10,555 bases of DNA. It comes from Nitrospirota bacterium (lineage in GTDB: Bacteria; Nitrospirota; 9FT-COMBO-42-15; HDB-SIOI813). Within the stretch, counting starts at the first letter, position 1, and each line of letters opens with the position of its first letter. Location: assembly GCA_016214375.1 (NCBI GenBank), contig JACROQ010000028.1, forward strand, positions 1-10,555, written 5' to 3'. Positions 1 to 5,533 of this stretch are shown piece after piece. The position numbers were made by a program, and so were the translations under genes. The notes beneath the pieces are model-generated. The model was not told the DNA's origin. It searched no databases and worked only from the letters and a program-made list of their open reading frames with translations.

Positions 1-1297
1 TACGTGGCTCCACCTTCTTCCGCCCCTCAAGCCTTTTCCTGAGCTCCCCCTCAAATCCATTGCCCGTGGGATTATAATAACTGACTCCCCCCGGCACATA
101 CTCCTTCTCTACATACCCCCCGAAGTCATGGGGGTACTTATACCCCTTCACCCTCCCAAGTCTGGCAGCCCCTTTGTAATGACTGTCTTTCAGATAATCA
201 GGCACCGGGAAGATCTTGCCGCTCTCCACATCGCTAAGGGCAGCCTCTATGCCCTTGTAGCAGGCATTGCTCTTGGGCGCGGCGGCGATATAGACAGCGG
301 CCTGGGCAAGGGGGATACGCCCCTCCGGCATCCCGATGGCCTCCACGGCGTGCAGGGCAGAAACGGCCACTGAAAGGGCGCGGGGGTCCGCCATTCCTAC
401 ATCCTCGGAGGCACAGATCACGATGCGCCTTGCAATAAAGAGCGGGTCTTCTCCGGCGTAGACCATCTTGGCCAGCCAGTAGAGCGCGGCATCCGGGTCA
501 GAGCCCCGCATACTCTTAACAAAGGCAGAGATCGTATCATAGTGGCTGTCTCCATCTTCGTACCGGATGTACTTCTTTTGAACCGATTCAGCAGCGACAT
601 TCAAGTCATACAATATCTTCCCATCTGCACCCGGCTTCGTGGTCAGGATACCGACCTCCAGGGCGTTTAGAAGTCTCCTCGCATCCCCCTCGGCAGAGCG
701 GATGAGATGCGCTGCTGCATCCTCTGTGATAGTGACCTCATAACCGCCCACCCCTGCCTCTTTATCGTGAAGCGCCTTCTCTAAGAGGGTACTGAGGTCC
801 TCATCATCTAACGGTTTGAATTCTATGATCAGGGACCTGGATGAGAGTGAGGGGATGATCGAAAAGAAGGGGTTTTGGGTGGAGACGCCAATCAATGTGA
901 CAATCCCCTGCTCCACATAAGGGAGGAGGGCATCCTGCTGGACTTTATTAAACCGATGGATCTCGTCTATGAATAGGAGGGTCCGCTCTCCCCTTGCGGA
1001 ATTCCACTCCTTTGCTCTCTCAATGGCATTCCGTATCTCGGCGATACCGGCGGTGACTGCATTGATCTCTATAAATTGGGCCCTCGTCAGATCTGCTATG
1101 AGATGGGCAATAGCCGTCTTACCGCTCCCGGGGGGGCCGAATATGATCAGGGACCTGACCTTATCAGATTCGATAACCCGCCTGAGGAGCTTGCCCTGCG
1201 CCATGACATGCCTCTGACCGACAAAGTCCTCGATCTTCTTAGGCCTCATCCGCCAGGCTAACGGGGTAATTTTATTCGTTGTTTCAAATAGATCCAT
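1..1297 (-). CDS. rarA: Replication-associated recombination protein A (RarA/MgsA), AAA+ ATPase; 3' end cut by window edge
   Basis: RarA is a cytosolic AAA+ ATPase related to clamp-loader subunits and RuvB; it acts at stalled replication forks and single-strand/double-strand junctions. I translated the minus strand from the ATG at 1297; 432 codons are open to the window edge with no stop, close to the usual family length of about 440, so only a few residues should be missing. Visible motifs: Walker A GPPGSGKT (residues 54-61), Walker B LLFIDEIH (107-114), a sensor-1-like GVSTQNP (137-143, where many relatives have GATTENP), an arginine-finger-like SSR (152-154), and the C-terminal tetramerisation region with DPDAALYWLAKM and ASEDVGMADPRAL. 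The start is supported by GGGAG a few bases upstream and by the typical MDLFE opening. It is on the same strand as the zapA block but separated by about 650 bp of RNA gene and repeats, so it may have its own promoter. Confidence 0.95.
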   Translation of the reverse strand, partial: MDLFETTNKITPLAWRMRPKKIEDFVGQRHVMAQGKLLRRVIESDKVRSLIIFGPPGSGKTAIAHLIADLTRAQFIEINAVTAGIAEIRNAIERAKEWNSARGERTLLFIDEIHRFNKVQQDALLPYVEQGIVTLIGVSTQNPFFSIIPSLSSRSLIIEFKPLDDEDLSTLLEKALHDKEAGVGGYEVTITEDAAAHLIRSAEGDARRLLNALEVGILTTKPGADGKILYDLNVAAESVQKKYIRYEDGDSHYDTISAFVKSMRGSDPDAALYWLAKMVYAGEDPLFIARRIVICASEDVGMADPRALSVAVSALHAVEAIGMPEGRIPLAQAAVYIAAAPKSNACYKGIEAALSDVESGKIFPVPDYLKDSHYKGAARLGRVKGYKYPHDFGGYVEKEYVPGGVSYYNPTGNGFEGELRKRLEGRKKVEPR

Positions 1298-1358
1298 ATT
1301 CTCCCGTACTCTCTCAGTTACGCGTGGCGGCGGCACATTCAAGCCATCTATTTTTTAG

Positions 1359-1503
1359 CAGGCTGCTGAAAAAAATCCGGCAACCTGTCATTCTGAGGAG
1401 CCGAAGGCGACGAAGAATCTGATAACCCTTTGTTTTCCTTAGGAGTCAGATCCTTCGCTTCGCTCAGGATGACAGGCAGAAAGACTTTTTCAATAGCCTG
1501 TTA
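1359..1503. repeat. Long nested inverted repeat, copy 1
   Basis: The outer arms CAGGCTGCTGAAAAA (1359-1373) and TTTTTCAATAGCCTG (1486-1500) match as an inverted repeat at 13 of 15 positions. Inside lies a second inverted repeat: a left arm CCTGTCATTCTGAG... ending AAGAATCTGAT (1384-1423) against a right arm starting GTCAGATCCTTCGCTTCGC and ending GATGACAGG (1445-1476). The left inner arm is longer and holds a small GCC-GAA-GGC hairpin absent from the right arm. The same inner core recurs at 9544-9677 and 9996-10077. It behaves like a dispersed non-coding MITE/REP-like element; no transposase is adjacent. Confidence 0.85.
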
Positions 1504-1686
1504 GAGAGAAACAGAGAAATGGGAGAGAGGTTTAGGATAGGTAGTGATGGAGGTCTTATTAAGACGTAAGGGGACTTTTCCAGCCCCGCTTCTAAGATGG
1601 TCCACAGCTATGGTATTTTTGTACCTTGCCGCAGTCCCGATATATCCCACAGCAAAGACCAGAATCGAGAGAACCACTATCACCAT
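1501..1686 (-). CDS. Doubtful small membrane peptide (61 aa)
   Basis: The reading frame starts with a hydrophobic segment MVIVVLSILVFAVGYIGTAA that could be one transmembrane helix or a signal anchor, followed by a basic, featureless tail. No Shine-Dalgarno sequence precedes the ATG at 1686. The stop codon at 1501-1503 sits exactly at the edge of repeat copy 1, so if this was ever a gene the repeat may have truncated it. It lies just downstream of the 6S RNA. I do not recognise a family, and chance is a real alternative. Confidence 0.2.
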   Translation of the reverse strand: MVIVVLSILVFAVGYIGTAARYKNTIAVDHLRSGAGKVPLRLNKTSITTYPKPLSHFSVSL

Positions 1687-1732
1687 TATTCTATCTATAC
1701 CTACGCTATACCTGCTTTAAAACCCATTTCTT

Positions 1733-1906
1733 TTTTCTGCCCCACTTTTGCCGTGTCTAAAGAGAATTTAAACCTGGTCAAACCAAGTGGGTGCCCTGAC
1801 GGAGACTTTAGGCTTCCCTCTTGACCGTCCGCCGCGAAGCAGACGGGAAGGCCTGCACACCGCCTCCCTGGACAGGACCCCCGTTTAACTAGGTGTTGGG
1901 TCAAAA
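1733..1906 (-). ncRNA. ssrS: 6S RNA (ssrS), global regulator of RNA polymerase
   Basis: 6S RNA binds the housekeeping sigma-factor form of RNA polymerase by mimicking an open promoter. Reading the minus strand: an apical hairpin GTCTGC-TTCGCG-GCGGAC is flanked by pairing of GGCCTTCC with GGGAAGCC. A large internal bubble follows, with CCAGGGAGGC on one side and GCCTAAAGTCTCC on the other. Next comes GGGCACCCACTTGGTTTGACCAGG, split here as GGGCACCCACTTGG and TTTGACCAGG, resembling the conserved 3' half of E. coli 6S (CACCTTGAACCAAGGGTTCAAGG). The AAGCCTAAA stretch parallels E. coli AAGCCTTAAAA. A partial closing stem pairs TTTT..CCCAAC (about 1895-1906) with GTGGGG..AAAA (about 1733-1745). Position directly behind zapA on the same strand is the classic ssrS location. 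Ends are estimated; a 67-codon frame overlapping it is an artefact. Confidence 0.82.
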
Positions 1907-1952
1907 TCCCTTTACATCACGCACAAAGCAGGGCTATTCCATAATAACAAAT

Positions 1953-2231
1953 TCATGTTTTGAGTTCAATAGAAATAAGTTCCAGCAACCTTTCTGCCCT
2001 GTTTGCTATAATAGACTCCTGTTCTGCCATCTCCTTCTTGCTGTTAAAGAGTTCATGGGAAATATTCAGCGCCGCCAACACGGCAATCTTACCCGGTGTA
2101 GAGAGTTGGAGTTTTCCGTGCACTTCACGCATCTTCGAGTCTACAAATTCAGCCAACTGACGGATATAGTCCGGGTCCCCATCCCCCTTAATAAGGTATT
2201 TCTGACCAAATATCTCGACTTCCACGCCCAT
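1953..2231 (-). CDS. zapA: Cell division protein ZapA
   Basis: ZapA is a small cytosolic protein that binds FtsZ and bundles protofilaments at the Z-ring. The 92-residue product has the family layout: an N-terminal beta segment VEVEIFGQKYLIKGDGDPDYIRQLAEFVDSKM, split here as VEVEIFGQKYLIKG and DPDYIRQLAEFVDSKM, then KIAVLAALNISHELF and a C-terminal helix suited to coiled-coil dimerisation. Length is normal for short ZapA proteins. The start at ATG 2231 gives the conserved MGVEVEIFG opening and has a weak AGGT about 8 bases upstream. It follows the ZapB-like gene, separated by a heptanucleotide array, and precedes 6S RNA. Confidence 0.93.
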   Translation of the reverse strand: MGVEVEIFGQKYLIKGDGDPDYIRQLAEFVDSKMREVHGKLQLSTPGKIAVLAALNISHELFNSKKEMAEQESIIANRAERLLELISIELKT

Positions 2232-2284
2232 ACCGGTTTACCTGTCGCTATTAAGATTATTGCTACGTATAACTTCTCCTTCTC

Positions 2285-2375
2285 TTGCTTCTTGCTTCTT
2301 GCTTCTTGCTTCTTGCTTCTTGCTTCTTACTTCTTACTTCTTACTTCTTACTTCTTACTTCTTACTTCTTACTTC
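2285..2375. repeat. Heptanucleotide tandem repeat, 13 units
   Basis: On the plus strand there are six perfect TTGCTTC units followed by seven perfect TTACTTC units (91 bp); on the transcribed minus strand this is (GAAGTAA)7 then (GAAGCAA)6. A degenerate pyrimidine stretch flanks the left end. The array fills most of the gap between zapB-like and zapA, and its first GAAGTAA unit provides the last codon (AAG) and the stop (TAA, 2369-2371) of the ZapB-like gene. Confidence 0.97.
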
Positions 2376-2629
2376 ACCCCGCCTATCCCCTTCAGGGTAT
2401 CCAGTATCGTCTCGACCCTTGAGCGGACCTCTGTCCTTTCCTCTTTCATCCGGTTACACTCATCCTCTGTCCGTTTCTGAGCCTCCATCTGATGCTGAAT
2501 CTCTTTCACTGCCGCATCCTTCTCCATAAGTTTCTTCTCAAGTTCCATCCGCTCCCGTTGGAGCACCTTAATATACTCCAGCACCTCGGATACCCGGTCC
2601 TCCAACACCTTGATCTTTTCCAGGCTCAT
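2369..2629 (-). CDS. zapB: ZapB-like cell division coiled-coil protein
   Basis: The 86-residue product is almost all heptad-like coiled coil (VLEDRVSEVLEYIKVLQRER ... MEKDAAVKEIQHQMEAQKRT ...), ending ETILDTLKGIGGVK. Short coiled-coil proteins of this kind next to zapA are commonly annotated as ZapB, a Z-ring accessory factor that works with ZapA; sequence alone cannot prove it, because coiled coils align easily. I chose the ATG at 2629 (MSLEKIKVLED) because a G-rich AGAGGGGGAG lies just upstream. An in-frame ATG at 2659 is inside a palindromic repeat and would add a non-family MGSVPVERGS extension. The stop codon lies in the heptanucleotide array. The gene is 68 bases downstream of the GAF/GGDEF gene. 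Confidence 0.8.
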   Translation of the reverse strand: MSLEKIKVLEDRVSEVLEYIKVLQRERMELEKKLMEKDAAVKEIQHQMEAQKRTEDECNRMKEERTEVRSRVETILDTLKGIGGVK

Positions 2630-2644
2630 ACTCCCCCTCTCTAC

Positions 2645-2691
2645 AGGGACACTTCCCATATTTCAAGGATGGAAATACGGGAAGTGTCCCT
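2645..2691. repeat. Perfect 13-bp inverted repeat with inner stem (REP-like)
   Basis: AGGGACACTTCCC (2645-2657) and GGGAAGTGTCCCT (2679-2691) are perfect reverse complements. After one mismatch, an inner TATTTC/GAAATA stem (2659-2664/2672-2677) closes on the 7-base loop AAGGATG. There is no T-run on either side, so it is not a typical rho-independent terminator. It sits between the large signalling gene and the zapB-like gene. Confidence 0.85.
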
Positions 2692-2697
2692 CCTTGC

Positions 2698-5001
2698 TTA
2701 ATATCGATATAGTCTTGAAGACTTCTTAATCAGTTCGTGCATATCCTCACTGTCATCGGGATAAGTGCTGTAACCGGTGTAGAGCGTCAGGTCCGGCCGC
2801 TTCTCCCTCAACCGGTCAAAGCTGTCCGACAATCTTTTAACGGCGTCTTTCACGCCCTCTCCGGTATCAGGCAGCAGGGCAGCGAACTTCCCCCCTTTTA
2901 ATCTGACCAGTACATCAATGTATCTGAACGTCTCCCGTATGAGCCTTGCCACATCCCTGATAACATCATCATCAAAGGGTTTAATCTCAAAAAATATCAG
3001 GGACACATGCCGGTTAAAACGCTTGGCCCTCTTAATCTCCTCCGGGAAACGCATCTGCAGATACCGTTCATTCCGGAGCCCTGTGACCTCATCAATGGTA
3101 ATCAGGAGTTGTTTCTCATTATAGCGTCTTGCATTGACGACCCCCCGGGCAGCATACTGGGTAAAATGCTCCAGGATCTCCCGGTCATCCTCTGTAAAAA
3201 AGAGGCTGCTGAATACGTCCATAGCCGTCTTGTTATAAACGGACAGGGTGCCCAACAGCTCCTTATTAAAAAGAATGGGGACGGCTATTGCGGTCTTATA
3301 CGGATATTCAGCCTCTGATTTTGCCGACTCCACATACTCCGGTACATCATGGATAATCGCAGGGCTCTTTGTCTGAGAGATCATGCCAGATATGGCATTA
3401 TCCAGTTTGAGCAGGGCCTGATCCACTTTATCTTCATGGAGACCATAGGTGGATTTGATCACGAGTTTACCGTCTTCATTCAGCCGTAGAATCGACACCT
3501 CGGAATCGAGGAGCATGGTAGAAGATGCCGTCGCCAAGGCCAGTATCTTCTGGAGATCGAAGGTAGACAGGAGTTCAATCCCCTCTTCGTTCACGACAGA
3601 CAGCTTGATGATCTTCTGGGACATGCGGTATCGCTCCGCGTCACTGCTGATCGTATTGGCAAGATGCTGACCTATTGCACTGAGCGAGTGATAGACGTTA
3701 GGATTTATATTGTGGATATTGGTAAATTCCATGGCTATAATCCCAACCCCCTTGTCAGTCACGGTAAGGGGAAGATAGAGAAGGGCGACAGCGTCTTCTC
3801 TCTTTGCAATTCTTTGCACATGGCCATTGGTCCCGACAGGGGTCTCCATCAGCATCAAGGGGTTGTTCCGCTCAATGACCTCCCCTAAGACACCCTGGCC
3901 CTTCCTGATGCGCATCTTCCCCAGCAGGTATGGGAGATTATGCGTTGTCGCCTGAAGCACAAGGTCCCCTGTCGCCGGTTCTCTGATGTAGAGATGGGAG
4001 TCTTCTGCCTCAAGCAGATGATATAAAAAACTATTGACCTCCTTAAGTCTTGATCCTATGGGTCTATCCGATCCGATGATCCGCAGGGGTTCCAGAGACA
4101 GCGCCTCTTCCACGGAGGCCAGTTTTAAATCCTCGGATTCTGCAACCCTCCGGATGGTCCTTCCTAATACCGGTATCAAAGAAGAGACAAATGCCGCATC
4201 ATCTTTTATGAGATTCGGATCTGCGGTTGTGTAAAATAACCACAACAGGCCAATGACTTCAGACCCTTCGGTAATCGGGACAACCCTGAGAGCGCCCCAA
4301 CCTCCGGCGGTCTCCCCCTCTCCCTCCCAAACCCGCTTATCCCCAGCGACATGCCCGATGATCTTATCTGCCTCATCCCCATCCCTGATATAAGGCCGTT
4401 TAGCCGCATTTTTTAACCGGAGGGCAGGATCCAGATTGATATCCTTAATGACTTGATACGGCCTATCCCCTTTTTTGATGATGGTGAGCTGGGCCGCATC
4501 GGCATGGGTCCCCAAAAAGGATGTCCTTAGCAAAAGGGCGCTCTGTTCATGGATAGGATGGGCCTGTGGGACATATTGAAGGCCGCACTCTATGGTCTCG
4601 ATCGCCCTGTCTATCTGCCCTGTGATAACGGACCTTCTCTTCTTTATCTCATTGATCTGTCTTAATTCCCACAGAAATCGGGCGGAATCACCATTGATGA
4701 TCTCCGCAGGGTAGAGGTTAAGATCATAGAGGTCTTTATGATGCCGGTCCGGCAGGGTATTGATGATTAAATTAAGGTCTTGGAGGGTGAGAAGCTCCCG
4801 GATACGGTGAGAGAGCCTTAGATTAAGGTCGCTTGAATAGGTATATCCATACTCTTCAAGCCTGAAACCGAGCGCCTCCTGATCAGGATCAAGGAGTATT
4901 GAGACAGAAACCGCCTTATCCTTTCTAAGGAGGCTTAAGGTCTCTAATCCTTCCCGGCCTGCACCGATAATGGCAACCTTTATCCTATCGCCCTCTCCCA
5001 T
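2698..5001 (-). CDS. Rossmann-GAF-GAF-GAF-degenerate GGDEF signalling protein
   Basis: This 767-residue protein, with no signal peptide or membrane segment, looks like a cytosolic sensor. Residues about 7-125 form a Rossmann-like NAD(P)-binding region: KVAIIGAGREG with GxGxxG at 13-18, an acidic strand end at D38, and LNLIINTLPDRHH (76-88) resembling Gfo/Idh/MocA N-domains. Three GAF-like regions follow (about 145-285, 318-455, 468-625); the last two show the usual GAF pattern (for example TAIAVPILFNKELLGTLSVY). The C-terminus (about 635-767) begins like a GGDEF domain (DEVTGLRNERYL), but the signature is KGGKF (702-706) where GGDEF is expected. The metal-binding region is shortened and carries E instead of D (FFEIKPF). 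An RxxD (RYID, 693-696) resembling the inhibitory c-di-GMP site is kept. I infer no cyclase activity; a c-di-GMP or protein-binding role is possible. The start has GAGAGGA 7 bases upstream, and the PATAN gene ends 22 bases before it. I know no named family with this order. Confidence 0.85.
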   Translation of the reverse strand: MGEGDRIKVAIIGAGREGLETLSLLRKDKAVSVSILLDPDQEALGFRLEEYGYTYSSDLNLRLSHRIRELLTLQDLNLIINTLPDRHHKDLYDLNLYPAEIINGDSARFLWELRQINEIKKRRSVITGQIDRAIETIECGLQYVPQAHPIHEQSALLLRTSFLGTHADAAQLTIIKKGDRPYQVIKDINLDPALRLKNAAKRPYIRDGDEADKIIGHVAGDKRVWEGEGETAGGWGALRVVPITEGSEVIGLLWLFYTTADPNLIKDDAAFVSSLIPVLGRTIRRVAESEDLKLASVEEALSLEPLRIIGSDRPIGSRLKEVNSFLYHLLEAEDSHLYIREPATGDLVLQATTHNLPYLLGKMRIRKGQGVLGEVIERNNPLMLMETPVGTNGHVQRIAKREDAVALLYLPLTVTDKGVGIIAMEFTNIHNINPNVYHSLSAIGQHLANTISSDAERYRMSQKIIKLSVVNEEGIELLSTFDLQKILALATASSTMLLDSEVSILRLNEDGKLVIKSTYGLHEDKVDQALLKLDNAISGMISQTKSPAIIHDVPEYVESAKSEAEYPYKTAIAVPILFNKELLGTLSVYNKTAMDVFSSLFFTEDDREILEHFTQYAARGVVNARRYNEKQLLITIDEVTGLRNERYLQMRFPEEIKRAKRFNRHVSLIFFEIKPFDDDVIRDVARLIRETFRYIDVLVRLKGGKFAALLPDTGEGVKDAVKRLSDSFDRLREKRPDLTLYTGYSTYPDDSEDMHELIKKSSRLYRY

Positions 5002-5023
5002 AGGGATATCCTCTCCGTTATTC

Positions 5024-5497
5024 TCATTTCAAGGCTGTGATGACGCCGGAGGCCTCTATTCTCTTTAAGAAAATCAGGGTATCGTCATCCCTCTTCGGCT
5101 TTTCCTCAATGGCCTCTTCTATGACAGGCCTGACCTCCTTAACCCTCTTCCGGCTATCCCGTTCTTCAATCCAATCCAGTATCAGGGTATGAAGGTCCTT
5201 TTCAATCCTGACCTTTATGCTCCCTTCAACAGAAGTCCCTATAAAAAAGTCGGCCCCTTCCCAGTTCAGGAGATAAAATAACGCATCCTCCCCCTTGAGG
5301 TCTTCAACCTTTGCATCGATGATCTTCCCCTCCTTGAGATAGATCTCCCCCTTTTCATCCTCTTTTCGCAGAAAGAGGGTGCAGGTCTTCCGGTTTACAG
5401 AGAGGACCTGTAAGACATCGGTAAGGCTGATATCGAGGAGGGTGCCGCCCGACTCTATCTTTTCCTCAGATTCCCCTTCTCTATCAAGATGTGCCAC
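5024..5497 (-). CDS. DUF4388/PATAN-domain protein
   Basis: The 157-residue product carries a DUF4388 (PATAN) domain at about 18-112: GGTLLDISLTDVLQVLSVNR, then CTLFLRKEDEKGEIYLKEG, KIIDAKVEDLKGEDALFYLL and NWEGADFFIG, the usual pattern of a strand-rich domain that reads 'iyf.eG.ii.A....GeeAl..ll.W..g.F'. PATAN domains occur in response regulators and small adaptor proteins of bacterial signalling and are thought to mediate protein contacts. The tail is acidic/basic and ends in a short hydrophobic segment. The start is GTG at 5497, favoured by GGGGGGA 5 bases upstream. The gene is 36 bases after the transglycosylase stop and 22 bases before the GAF/GGDEF gene, so the three are probably co-transcribed, and I infer that the PATAN protein partners the GAF protein. 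Confidence 0.85.
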   Translation of the reverse strand: MAHLDREGESEEKIESGGTLLDISLTDVLQVLSVNRKTCTLFLRKEDEKGEIYLKEGKIIDAKVEDLKGEDALFYLLNWEGADFFIGTSVEGSIKVRIEKDLHTLILDWIEERDSRKRVKEVRPVIEEAIEEKPKRDDDTLIFLKRIEASGVITALK

Positions 5498-5533
5498 GCC
5501 ATCCCCCCTGGATCAAGCCAGACTATACACCCT

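Larger units (their letters stand above)
1298..1952. other. 655-bp gap without a convincing protein gene: repeat plus 6S RNA
   Basis: Between rarA and zapA I find a nested inverted repeat (1359-1503), a doubtful 61-codon reading frame (1501-1686) and a 6S RNA (about 1733-1906), all listed separately. The 60 bp directly upstream of rarA carries its probable ribosome binding site but no clear promoter. Confidence 0.7.

Noticed and set aside
1701..1904. 67-codon minus-strand frame downstream of zapA
   Set aside because: It coincides with the 6S RNA; residues are low-information and the RNA structure explains the sequence better.
2285..2375. Tandem array as a possible CRISPR
   Set aside because: The 7-base units are directly adjacent with no spacers.
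1893..2480. 195-codon plus-strand frame with repeated SCFLLLAS/SYFLLLTS residues
   Set aside because: It is antisense to zapA and the zapB-like gene, and the repeated residues come from reading the heptanucleotide array; no family is recognisable.
2645..2691. Hairpin as a rho-independent terminator of the signalling gene
   Set aside because: There is no T-run on either strand and a co-directional gene follows within 20 bases.
2698..3124. Active diguanylate cyclase domain at the C-terminus of the large signalling protein
   Set aside because: The GGDEF signature is KGGKF and the metal-binding region is shortened, so catalysis is not expected.
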